Shown: positions 1 through 7,191 of the stretch, piece after piece
Numbering within the stretch: the first letter of the stretch is position 1
Layout of the letters: each line of letters begins with the position of its first letter
Origin: CAVLCC01 sp963624975
Lineage (GTDB): Bacteria > Actinomycetota > Coriobacteriia > Coriobacteriales > CADBOM01
Reading direction: 5' to 3'
DNA length: 28,417 bases
NCBI GenBank assembly: GCA_963624975.1
Contig: CAVFRF010000079.1
Span: 1 to 28,417, forward strand
Program-made: the position numbers and the translations under genes
The notes under the pieces: model-generated
What the model saw: only the letters and a program-made list of their open reading frames with translations
Databases searched by the model: none
What the model was told of the DNA's origin: nothing

Positions 1-51
1 GGCGCAGCGATTCAGATGGGCCACGAGGCCATAGCGAAGCTTCGCGCTTAG
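1..51 (+). CDS. 3' end of an unidentified upstream gene (partial)
   Basis: Reading frame 1 is open from the window edge and gives the 16-residue tail GAAIQMGHEAIAKLRA before a TAG stop at 49-51. A hairpin terminator follows 35 nt later, which supports this being a real gene end. Too little remains to name a family. Confidence 0.4.
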   Translation, partial: GAAIQMGHEAIAKLRA

Positions 52-85
52 TCCCGCTGCAGAGCTTCTGCAATAGAGATGCGCT

Positions 86-130
86 GAAAGCCGGCCGAGT
101 CCGCTCAGGATTCGGACGGCTTTCTGCTTT
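86..130 (+). terminator. Rho-independent terminator of the upstream gene
   Basis: A bulged stem pairs GAAAGCC (from 86) with GGCTTTC (ending at 124), and inner GTCCG with CGGAC. It is followed by the T-rich run tttctgcttt. The T-rich side is on the plus strand, so it mainly serves the gene ending at 51. The minus-strand regulator ending at 141 may share the stem but has no T-run on its side. Confidence 0.65.
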
Positions 131-140
131 GGTGGCGTGC

Positions 141-1715
141 TTACATTCCCAGCAGCTTGGCAGACAGCAGCAAGTGGAGCTTCTGGTCGGGGTCGTCTAG
201 GTTCAGGTCGACCAGCTCGGCTATCCTGTCGAGGCGGTGCAGCAGCGTCGTGCGGTGCACGAAGAGCGCGTTGGCGGCATGCGTGGAGTTGCAGTCGTTT
301 CGGAGGTAGCACACCAGCGTGCGAGCGTAGTCGGTGCCGGATGTGCGGTCGATTTCGCGAAGTCTCAAGAGCCTGTCGTCGCAGAGCTGCTCGGGCAGAA
401 GGCTCGCCGACGCACGGTCGAGCGCGTAGCCAAACGCGTAGTCGTCGAAGGCGTAGTGCCATCTCGATGGGTCGTTCTTCGACCCGTATTCCAGGGCGAG
501 CCGTGCTTCTTCCAGATATTTCGGAAGCTCCAGCAAGCTCGAGAATTCCGAGCTGATTCCGCATTTGCACACGTAGTCGGCCAGTAGCTTCACGAATGCC
601 TTGCGGTAATCTTCCGCGAGAGTCTTGCCCATCATCTGCGACAGGTTCAGCACCCACATGATGCCACCGTCCATCGCGACCGCGCAAGTGCTGCGCCACT
701 GCGCCTCCAGCTGGCAGGCCATGTAGTAACCGGCCGAACTCCAGCTCACGTTCTCCATGAACTCCAGCCACATTACCTGATAGCTGTGGTCGATGCTCCA
801 CGAGTAGGGAACGAGGTTGTCCTTGAGCGCGCGCGAGTCGAGTGCGAAAGCCGGGTTCGAGACGGATCCCAGCATCCTGTGCAGCGCGTCGTCTTGACGC
901 GAGGCTTGGGCCGATCCGATGGCAAGCCTCCCATATAGCGCCTTCACGTATTCGTTGAAGTGGAGCACGAGCTGCTCCTGACCGGGATGGAAATGATCCT
1001 TGCCATATTCGAGTATGACCACGAATCTTGCGAGATAGGCATCGTCTAGAAACGTGTTGATGCAGTAGGATTCGCCGACCTCCGTCTCGTAGTAGAAAGG
1101 CTGCTCTATGCGGCTTGCATTGTCGAAACGCTCTTCTTCGATGAGGTCGAGCACGATGCTCTGCGGCAGAAAGTCCGTGGAGCTTCGGCTGGTCTCTGGA
1201 GCCGGCTCGCCTTTGGGCTTGATCTTGGAAATCGCCGAATTCGTGACCATGTCGTAGTTGCAGGAGCGCATGAGCACGAACAGGTTCGAATCCACGTAGC
1301 AAAACGGCACGTCGATCACGTTTTCGCCTATGCAGGCAATGTCGGGCAGCGTGAGGTTGTTGATGATGGCATCTTTGAGCTCTAGATCCCATGCCTCTAG
1401 CTGGGCGATCGCCGCGTTGGCCTTGTCTACCACTTCAAGCTCGCATGGATTGTTTGAGGGGCGGTCCGCGTCGTGCCGTTCGGCGTCTGCTATCAGCAGC
1501 ACGCAACCATCGGAGGCGGAAGGCACCACGTTGCAATACCGGTCTAGGTCCACATAGGCCACGCCCCGCTCTAGACGAGGATGACTTGAGGGATTCGCAT
1601 CTTGACGTGGCATGATGCTCGCCATCTGCAAAGCACAGTCCAGCTCGCCCAGAACGCGCACCGCGATTCCCTGACGTTGCAACATATGCTCCAGCATCGC
1701 GGCCGTTATGTTCAT
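141..1715 (-). CDS. PucR-family helix-turn-helix transcriptional regulator (paralog 1)
   Basis: A 524-aa DNA-binding regulator. The last ~65 residues match the PucR C-terminal HTH: a 'YLRNDCNSTHAANALFVHRT' helix-turn-helix, a TLLHRLDRI helix and a terminal hydrophobic segment ending LLGM. The N-terminal ~400 residues are a sensory region without a motif I can name. The protein is homologous along its whole length to the regulator at 3238-4854. That comparison fixes the start at 1715 (MNITAAMLEHML...): it aligns with MKLTASILEYML of the paralog and has GGAG five nt upstream. An upstream in-frame ATG at 1784 would add 23 residues the paralog lacks. It is divergent from the methyltransferase gene at 2034, so that gene is a plausible target. 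The ligand is unknown. PucR proteins usually activate catabolic genes. Confidence 0.88.
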   Translation of the reverse strand: MNITAAMLEHMLQRQGIAVRVLGELDCALQMASIMPRQDANPSSHPRLERGVAYVDLDRYCNVVPSASDGCVLLIADAERHDADRPSNNPCELEVVDKANAAIAQLEAWDLELKDAIINNLTLPDIACIGENVIDVPFCYVDSNLFVLMRSCNYDMVTNSAISKIKPKGEPAPETSRSSTDFLPQSIVLDLIEEERFDNASRIEQPFYYETEVGESYCINTFLDDAYLARFVVILEYGKDHFHPGQEQLVLHFNEYVKALYGRLAIGSAQASRQDDALHRMLGSVSNPAFALDSRALKDNLVPYSWSIDHSYQVMWLEFMENVSWSSAGYYMACQLEAQWRSTCAVAMDGGIMWVLNLSQMMGKTLAEDYRKAFVKLLADYVCKCGISSEFSSLLELPKYLEEARLALEYGSKNDPSRWHYAFDDYAFGYALDRASASLLPEQLCDDRLLRLREIDRTSGTDYARTLVCYLRNDCNSTHAANALFVHRTTLLHRLDRIAELVDLNLDDPDQKLHLLLSAKLLGM

Positions 1716-2033
1716 CGTGCTCCGACCTTCCGTGGTTGTGCATCCGTAGTCTGCCGTGTCCGAGAGGTGGCTTGCATCCGGCATTGCGCTTCTACGGACA
1801 GCTTTGCTCGCTCATCTGCATCAAAGTGTAGCGCGAAAGTGTTCAATATTCACGAAATTTGGGAATAGCATGCAAAATCGCATATGTTTAAACTTCAGGC
1901 ATAGGGGCAAACAAGCCTGCTATGGGCGGCTTTGCTGGCGGATATCAAGGTGCCATCGAGACTGGGCACCATGCATCTGCTTCGATAGCAAAAGCGTCGA
2001 TATGTAGCAATCTCGAGCAAGGAGGGCACCGAG
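1716..2033. other. Divergent intergenic region between pucR-like gene and methyltransferase gene
   Basis: This 318-nt AT-richer stretch must hold the promoters of the two divergent genes. It contains AT-rich patches around 1840-1895, including AATATT and the palindrome GTTTAAAC at 1886-1893. I could not assign a convincing -35/-10 pair or a repeated operator. A strong GGAGG lies at 2021-2025, eight nt before the ATG at 2034. Confidence 0.5.
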
Positions 2034-3005
2034 ATGATGAACAAACGCGAAAACTACATGGCACTTCTCAACCACGAACCCGTGGACTGGATCCCGCTGT
2101 TGCGCTACGACTGGGGCTACCTGGGCGGCAGGGTGGAGACCTGGGAGAACGGACCCATGGAGGGCAGCGGTCTCGACGGCTTCGGCAACGGCTGGATCCC
2201 CACCAACTCCGCTGCGGGACAGCCCGCGCTCGACCCGTTCAACATCCCGCTCGAGGATCCCTGCGACTGGCAGGATGTGGTGAAGTTCCCCGACCTCGAC
2301 GCAATCGACTGGCCGGCCTACGCCGAGTCGCAGCTGGCTCCGTGGAACCGCGACGAGGTTGTGCTGGAGTACCACACCTGGAACTCGGTGTTCCTGCGAG
2401 CCACTCACCTGCTGGGATTCGAGAACGCGCTCTGCGCCTTCATCGAGGAACCCGAGGCCATGTTCGACCTGTGCGATGCGATCGCCGACTACAAGATCCG
2501 GCTGCTCGAGCGCGTGAAGAAGTACATCAATCCCGATGCCTACGTGCATTACGACGACGTGGCCACCGAGCGCTCGCTGTTCATGTCCGACGACGTGTAC
2601 CGCAAGTTCATCAAACCCGCGCACAAGAAGATGAACGATGCCGCCAAGGCAATGGACATCATCCCCGTGGTGCATATCTGCGGCAAGTGCGAGAGCATCA
2701 TCGAGGACGTGATCGAGGAGGGGTCCGTGGCATGGCAGGCCGCGCAGCCGTGCAACGACATCTGCGGCATCATCGAGAAGTACGGCGACAAGATTTCCGT
2801 GATCGGCGGCTACGACACGCAGGGCGCCCCAGGGCTTCCCACCTCGACCCAGGAAGAGGTCGAGGCCGAACTCGACAGGTGCATCCGCGAGTACGGCAAG
2901 TACGGGCACTCGTATGGCATGTTCGCCTTCAGGCTGGGCCTGGTACCCGACCCGGTGCTCACCAACGCCGCAATCGAGAGGTGCAGCAAGCCGATCGTGC
3001 GCTAG
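2034..3005 (+). CDS. Uroporphyrinogen decarboxylase-superfamily methyltransferase (MtaA/MtbA-like)
   Basis: A 323-aa TIM-barrel protein of the URO-D superfamily. It belongs to the branch that moves methyl groups between a methyl-corrinoid protein and a thiol or folate acceptor, rather than to heme synthesis. The N-terminus (NKRENYMALLNHEPVDWIP) is typical of this branch. A zinc-type His-x-Cys motif (VVHICGKC; His214, Cys216) is in the expected place, followed by EGSVAWQ and IGGYDTQG. The third zinc ligand, a Cys usually found in a 'PGC' loop near the C-terminus, is not seen; the matching stretch reads FRLGLVPDP. GGAGG eight nt upstream supports the first ATG; 2037 is an alternative. It is flanked by two PucR regulators and ends in a strong hairpin, so it is probably monocistronic. 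No corrinoid protein is adjacent. The substrate cannot be read from the sequence. Confidence 0.85.
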   Translation: MMNKRENYMALLNHEPVDWIPLLRYDWGYLGGRVETWENGPMEGSGLDGFGNGWIPTNSAAGQPALDPFNIPLEDPCDWQDVVKFPDLDAIDWPAYAESQLAPWNRDEVVLEYHTWNSVFLRATHLLGFENALCAFIEEPEAMFDLCDAIADYKIRLLERVKKYINPDAYVHYDDVATERSLFMSDDVYRKFIKPAHKKMNDAAKAMDIIPVVHICGKCESIIEDVIEEGSVAWQAAQPCNDICGIIEKYGDKISVIGGYDTQGAPGLPTSTQEEVEAELDRCIREYGKYGHSYGMFAFRLGLVPDPVLTNAAIERCSKPIVR

Positions 3006-3044
3006 CGGATCTGTCGCACGCAAGCTCGACGACGTGTAATTTCC

Positions 3045-3087
3045 AAGCGGCCCGGGATTCGCAGTCTTTGCGGCTCCCGGGCCGCTT
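3045..3087 (+). terminator. Strong GC-rich hairpin downstream of the URO-D-like gene
   Basis: A perfect 13-bp inverted repeat pairs AAGCGGCCCGGGA with TCCCGGGCCGCTT across a 17-nt loop, 40 nt after the stop codon at 3005. There is no clear T-run, so it may be an imperfect intrinsic terminator or an mRNA 3'-end stabiliser. Confidence 0.55.
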
Positions 3088-3237
3088 AGTGCATCGTTCG
3101 GCAATCGATAATTACTGCCACGCCATAAGGTCATGCGCAATCCGTATCCTTGCTAATGCGGGCACGACTGCGATTGCGAGTTTGCAGTATAGTTGCTGTG
3201 ACGTTTTGTCTGCTGCCGGGCGAAAGGGCGAATCGAG

Positions 3238-4854
3238 TTGAAGCTTACCGCTAGCATTCTCGAATACATGCTCATGCACGAGGGAATGAACTTTCGCGTG
3301 CTGGGTGACTCTGGGTGCGCGGTTCGAAGCGCGAGCATTTGGAGCGCGAATGCCGCAGCCGACGGCGATGGGGCACGCGCCGGCAGACGCGGCGGACGCA
3401 AGCTCGAGCGCGGAATCGCGTACATCGATGTGCGGGGTAGTGGCCGGGTCGCGCCGAAGGATGCGGACGGTTTCGTGATGCTGGTCCCTGCCGACGACCG
3501 TTCCAACGAGATCGATCCGCTCGAGGCCATGAACGCCGCAAACGCCTCGATCGCCAGGCTGCAGAGCTGGGACTCGGCTCTCAAGGACGCCATCCTCAAC
3601 AGCTTGACGCTCGCCGACCTCGCAGTGCTGGGGCAGCAGGTCATCCCGCACGAGTTCTCCTATATCGATTTCAACCTCACCATGCTCATGAACTCTTCGG
3701 GATACACCACAGTCATGCAGCACAAGGTGGACGACTCGCAGGAGGAATCCGCGGTTGCAAGCACGCAACACGAAGGGGCGCCAGCGCCTGTGCAAGACCT
3801 GTCCTTCGCTGCAGAGTCGATGCTCCCGCAGCATGTCGCGCTCGACCTCATAGAGGAAGACCGTTTCGAGAAGGCCAGCGCCGAGCACGAGCCCTTCTAC
3901 TACGAGCGCAACGACGGCACGATGGTGTACTGCATAAACACGCATATCGACGACCGCTACCTGGCGCGTTTCGTGGTGAGGCTGCTCGACGGGTCGCGTC
4001 GCCTGCACCCCGGCGAAGAGCAGCTGGTCGTGCATTTCGACTCGTATGTGAAGATGCTCTACGGCAGGCTGGCCACCGGGTCGGGTTCGCTGTCGAGGCA
4101 AGACGACGTGTTCCACAGGCTGCTGAGGTCGATGGGCGACGTGGACCTGTCCGTGAATCCCAGCACGCTGCACTCGGCGATCGCCGCATATGGCTGGAGC
4201 ATCGACGACACGTATGTGGCGATGTGGTTCGAGTTCATGGACAACGTGAGCTGGAGCAACGCCGGGTTCTACATGGCCTGCCAGCTGGAATCGCAATGGC
4301 GCAACAGCTGCGCCGTGGCCATCGACAACGGCATCCTATGGGTGCTGGACTGCACGATGATGTCGCTCGCCCTCGACAGCTCGCCGTTTCGCAAGGCGTT
4401 TACCAAGCTGCTTGCCGACTACGTGTGCAAGTGCGGGGTGAGCGCGAGCTTCGACGATTTGAGCAGCCTGCCCGTGCGCTGGCGCGAGGCAAGGCTGGCG
4501 CTCAGATACGGCTCGATTCACGACGCAACCCGTTGGCACTACAGCCTTGCCGACTACAAGCTCGAGCACATCCTCGACAGCGCTACGTCGGAGCTGCTCC
4601 CCGAGCAGGTGTGCAGCAAGAAGCTGATGGCCCTCGTCAGGCACGACGAGGGCCATTCAACCGAGTACTCCCGCACCCTGGTGAGCTACCTGCGAAACGA
4701 TTGCAGCGCCACGCGCACGTCCGACGAGCTGTTCATCCACAGGACCACGCTGCTGCGCCGCTTGGAGGGGATCCGCAAGATCGCGAAGATCGACTTCTCC
4801 AATTCCGACGAGAAGGCGTTTCTGCTGATGTCCGCCAAGCTGCTGGGCATGTAA
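3238..4854 (+). CDS. PucR-family helix-turn-helix transcriptional regulator (paralog 2)
   Basis: A 538-aa regulator homologous along its full length to the product of 141-1715. Shared stretches include EPFYYE, the CINT...YLARFVV block, LYGRLA.GS..SRQDD and the final SAKLLGM. The PucR C-terminal HTH is at about residues 475-535, with FIHRTTLLRRLEGI as the recognition region. The start is a TTG at 3238 giving MKLTASILEYMLMHEG, which aligns with the paralog start. A GAAAGGG lies about 10 nt upstream. A -10-like TATAGT occurs at 3188-3193, without a good -35. It lies 232 nt after the methyltransferase gene and behind that gene's hairpin, so it is probably transcribed separately. A stretch at about residues 155-185, between the N-terminal part and the conserved core, differs most from paralog 1. 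Confidence 0.88.
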   Translation: MKLTASILEYMLMHEGMNFRVLGDSGCAVRSASIWSANAAADGDGARAGRRGGRKLERGIAYIDVRGSGRVAPKDADGFVMLVPADDRSNEIDPLEAMNAANASIARLQSWDSALKDAILNSLTLADLAVLGQQVIPHEFSYIDFNLTMLMNSSGYTTVMQHKVDDSQEESAVASTQHEGAPAPVQDLSFAAESMLPQHVALDLIEEDRFEKASAEHEPFYYERNDGTMVYCINTHIDDRYLARFVVRLLDGSRRLHPGEEQLVVHFDSYVKMLYGRLATGSGSLSRQDDVFHRLLRSMGDVDLSVNPSTLHSAIAAYGWSIDDTYVAMWFEFMDNVSWSNAGFYMACQLESQWRNSCAVAIDNGILWVLDCTMMSLALDSSPFRKAFTKLLADYVCKCGVSASFDDLSSLPVRWREARLALRYGSIHDATRWHYSLADYKLEHILDSATSELLPEQVCSKKLMALVRHDEGHSTEYSRTLVSYLRNDCSATRTSDELFIHRTTLLRRLEGIRKIAKIDFSNSDEKAFLLMSAKLLGM

Positions 4855-5022
4855 CGCACGCTTTCCTCGCAGTCCTCCATCACGTCGTAGGGGTTCTCGA
4901 GCGCCTGCAGCGGGTTCATGATGTGCACGCAGGTACCGCGTGCAGCTTGCAACTGCGGTGCAGCGTCCGACATGCAATAGGCTTGAAGCTGTTGCAAAGC
5001 ATATGCGGGAGGAGAGTCTTGC

Positions 5023-5994
5023 GTGAAATCGTTTGCTAGAAGAATCGCCGTTCTGGGCGTTGCCGTCGTTGCGGCGGCAACCATGCTGCTTGCGGGCTGC
5101 TCGCAGGGCGGCGGGGGAGTTTCCGGCTCGTCGGGGCTGCAGGGCCAGGTCCAGCAGCTTGGCAGCGCGCTGAGCTACCTGTCGTCGACCCTCACCGACG
5201 ACGGCAGCGGCGCAAGCACGGCCACCTCAGGCGAGCTTAAAGTGCGCTACATCGACGTGGGACAGGGCGACTGCACGCTGGTGAGCTGCGGCGGCGAGTA
5301 CCTCATGATCGACGGCGGCCCATCCAAGCAGTCCAACGAGGTGTACTCGATACTCGAGCGCATGGGCGTGAGCCATCTCGACTACGTGATTGCCACGCAT
5401 CCCGATGCCGACCACATCGGCGGTCTCGCCGGAGCGCTCAACTACGCAACCTGCGGCACGTTCTACAGCTCGGTCACGCAACACGACACCAAGACGTTCG
5501 CCAACGTCGTCAAGTACCTGGGCGACACCCCGATCACGGTGCCGCAGGTCGGCGACTTCTTCTACCTGGGCGATGCCGTGGTCACGTTCGTGGGGCCGGT
5601 CGAGAGCTACGACGACGACACCAACAACAACTCGCTGGTGTGCCGCATCGACTACGGCTCGACTTCTTTCCTGTTCACGGGCGATGCCGAGCAGGAGAGC
5701 GAGAGCGACATGGTCAAGTCGGGCGTGAACATCGAGGCCGACGTGCTCAAGGTCGGCCATCACGGGTCGTCCTCCTCGACGAGCAAGACGTTTCTGGATG
5801 CGGTGAGCCCGACGTACGCCGTGATCTCGGTTGGAGCCGACAACAGCTACGGCCACCCAACCAGCAAGACGCTTTCGCGCCTCGAGAAGGCCGGCGTCGA
5901 GGTGTACCGTACAGACGAGCTTGGCTCGGTGATCGCCGTATCCGACGGCAGCACGATCACGTTCGGCCACACGACCGACAAGGTGAGCGATTAG
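5023..5994 (+). CDS. Lipoprotein with ComEC-type metallo-beta-lactamase domain
   Basis: A 323-aa exported protein. Residues 1-26 form a lipoprotein signal (RR near the start, a hydrophobic core, lipobox LAGC with Cys26), then a Gly/Ser-rich linker. From about residue 70 it has the metallo-beta-lactamase fold of the ComEC/Rec2 C-terminal family: VRYIDVGQGDC, the metal motif H126-P-D-A-D130-H131, FTGDAE, GHHGSSSSTS around His246-His247, and a closing GHPTSKTL segment. All expected metal ligands are present, so it is probably an active phosphodiesterase or hydrolase anchored outside the membrane. The start is GTG at 5023, seven nt after GGGAGGAG. The ComEC membrane channel is absent, so this is a stand-alone domain whose substrate (possibly DNA or nucleotides) is not shown. 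No partner gene is adjacent. Confidence 0.87.
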   Translation: MKSFARRIAVLGVAVVAAATMLLAGCSQGGGGVSGSSGLQGQVQQLGSALSYLSSTLTDDGSGASTATSGELKVRYIDVGQGDCTLVSCGGEYLMIDGGPSKQSNEVYSILERMGVSHLDYVIATHPDADHIGGLAGALNYATCGTFYSSVTQHDTKTFANVVKYLGDTPITVPQVGDFFYLGDAVVTFVGPVESYDDDTNNNSLVCRIDYGSTSFLFTGDAEQESESDMVKSGVNIEADVLKVGHHGSSSSTSKTFLDAVSPTYAVISVGADNSYGHPTSKTLSRLEKAGVEVYRTDELGSVIAVSDGSTITFGHTTDKVSD

Positions 5995-6136
5995 CCCTCC
6001 CTGCATGGGCTTCGCCGTGTGTCGCAATCCATCCGCTGTTACCGCTCGCCGGCACTCACGGGTGGAGCCAGCAATGGACGGATGTCGACCGTGATTCTAT
6101 CTTTGTTCGCATTACGCCGTAGCAGCACAGTGCATT

Positions 6137-6152
6137 TGTGAAAATGTTTACG
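6137..6152. promoter_or_regulatory. Operator site A (TetR-type palindrome)
   Basis: TGTGAAAATGTTTACG matches the 16-bp palindrome consensus TGTRAACATGTTYACA built from sites A-D. It lies just upstream of the -35 of the tetR gene at 6242. The binding protein is inferred to be that TetR. Confidence 0.6.
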
Positions 6153-6160
6153 ATTGGGTA

Positions 6161-6190
6161 TTTACAAATCCCTCGGAGGGGTTTAATAAT
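6161..6190 (+). promoter_or_regulatory. Putative promoter of tetR (6242)
   Basis: TTTACA (6161-6166) and AATAAT (6185-6190) sit 18 nt apart and each matches five of six sigma-70-type consensus bases. Operator A lies upstream and operator B overlaps the start-site side, which is the classical arrangement for autorepression. Confidence 0.5.
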
Positions 6191-6203
6191 GAACATGTTC
6201 ACA
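6188..6203. promoter_or_regulatory. Operator site B (TetR-type palindrome)
   Basis: AATGAACATGTTCACA contains the perfect 12-bp palindrome TGAACATGTTCA at 6190-6201. It is placed directly after the -10 of the putative tetR promoter, where bound repressor would block transcription. Confidence 0.65.
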
Positions 6204-6241
6204 AAACTAAATGCCAAATTCTAGCGAAAGAGAGCATTCGG

Positions 6242-6913
6242 ATGGCTGTGTATGCAAACGGAATCGACACCAAGCGCTCGATGGTACGGGTTGCCAACAA
6301 GCTCCTTGCACGCAAGTCTACGGAGGAGATCAAGGTGCGCGAGGTTGCCAGCCAATGCAACTGCTCGGCCGCTGCCATCTACAGGCATTTCGACAGCCTC
6401 GAGTACCTGCTCTACGTGGCGTCCATCGGCTTTCTGGAGTCCTACATGGACGCGTTTCGCGAAGTTCACGAGAGCGAAAAGCCCACTTTGGAGAGGTACC
6501 TTGATGGATGGATTCTCTTCAACAAATGCGCATTCAGGCGTCCCGATATCTACCACAGGCTCTTCTGGGGCAAGTACAATTCGCAGTTCTACCGGGCAAT
6601 GGGAGAGTACTTCGAGCTGTTTCCGCAAAAGAACGATGTTCCCGACCAAGACTTCTTCTTCCAGATGCTCTTTGCAAACGGCAACTTGCAGCAGCGCGAC
6701 CTAATGATCCTCACCATCGCCTCTGCCAAGAACATCATCACCGCCGAGGACGCGGAGTTTTTGAGCACCACCAACCCGATCCTGGTCGAGACGTACCTTC
6801 GCAGAAGCATAGACGCATCCGACGAAGCGCGAGAGCAGAGCGAGGCCGAGTGCAACAAGCTTATCACGCAGAACCTGGCGAGGGTCTATCGCGACAAGTC
6901 GAAGAAGGCTTAG
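6242..6913 (+). CDS. TetR/AcrR-family transcriptional regulator (paralog 1)
   Basis: A 223-aa regulator. The N-terminal DNA-binding domain (residues ~10-60) shows the TetR helix-turn-helix: EIKVREVASQCNCSAAAIYRHFDSLEYLL. The all-helical C-terminal part would be the ligand-binding and dimerisation domain. It is homologous along its length to the TetR at 10610-11266. Shared segments include SLEYLLYVASIGF, the ERYLDGW block and EAECNKLI/EEQCNKLI near the end. Two palindromic sites lie around its promoter and two more upstream of the MFS gene at 7192, so it probably represses itself and the transporter-methyltransferase genes, with the transported substrate or a derivative as inducer. The start ATG at 6242 is supported by the paralog alignment. 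The RBS is weak (GAAAGAGAG about 7 nt upstream). Confidence 0.9.
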   Translation: MAVYANGIDTKRSMVRVANKLLARKSTEEIKVREVASQCNCSAAAIYRHFDSLEYLLYVASIGFLESYMDAFREVHESEKPTLERYLDGWILFNKCAFRRPDIYHRLFWGKYNSQFYRAMGEYFELFPQKNDVPDQDFFFQMLFANGNLQQRDLMILTIASAKNIITAEDAEFLSTTNPILVETYLRRSIDASDEAREQSEAECNKLITQNLARVYRDKSKKA

Positions 6914-6927
6914 TAGCGGGGGCGTAC

Positions 6928-6996
6928 ATGACGAAAACTCCAGCAGACGATGCAGCTTTTTATTTACTCCAAATTGTAAACATGTTCGCAATGTAA
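6928..6996 (+). CDS. Possible 22-residue small ORF in the transporter leader
   Basis: An ATG at 6928, six nt after a GGGGG run, opens a 22-codon frame ending at TAA 6996. Operator C lies inside its last codons. There is no homology evidence. It may be a leader peptide or chance. Confidence 0.15.
   Translation: MTKTPADDAAFYLLQIVNMFAM
6975..6990. promoter_or_regulatory. Operator site C (TetR-type palindrome)
   Basis: TGTAAACATGTTCGCA is identical to site D over all 16 bases. A further half-site, TGTGAACA, follows at 6997-7004. It lies in the 278-nt gap between tetR and the MFS gene. Confidence 0.65.
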
Positions 6997-7100
6997 TGTG
7001 AACAAGCAGCCAGAGACAGCAAGCGACACGCAGCACAGAATCCAGATTCGCGTAGGAAAACGATCGCTTCCAAAAGGAAGGAGTTTTGGATGGTCTGAAA

Positions 7101-7116
7101 TGTAAACATGTTCGCA
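7101..7116. promoter_or_regulatory. Operator site D (TetR-type palindrome)
   Basis: TGTAAACATGTTCGCA is an exact copy of site C, 126 bp further on (12 helical turns at 10.5 bp) and 75 nt before the MFS start. The two could be bridged by a DNA loop. I could not assign a confident promoter beside it. Confidence 0.65.
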
Positions 7117-7191
7117 GTAAAAGCAATCAAATTCTAGTTGCCCAATAGGCGGGCAAGTCAAAACAAGGCAGAGAAAAGTGGGTGGTAGAAA

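Noticed and set aside
1920..3241. Long ORFs in other frames over the URO-D-like gene (both strands)
   Set aside because: Arg/Gly/His-rich shadow translations typical of GC-rich DNA; the frame at 2034-3005 has the RBS and family motifs.
4855..5084. Minus-strand ORF tail between the second PucR gene and the lipoprotein (residues such as MNPLQALENPYDVMEDC)
   Set aside because: It looks somewhat protein-like in the intergenic part but continues antisense through the end of the PucR gene, lacks an RBS and matches no family I know; possibly a gene remnant.
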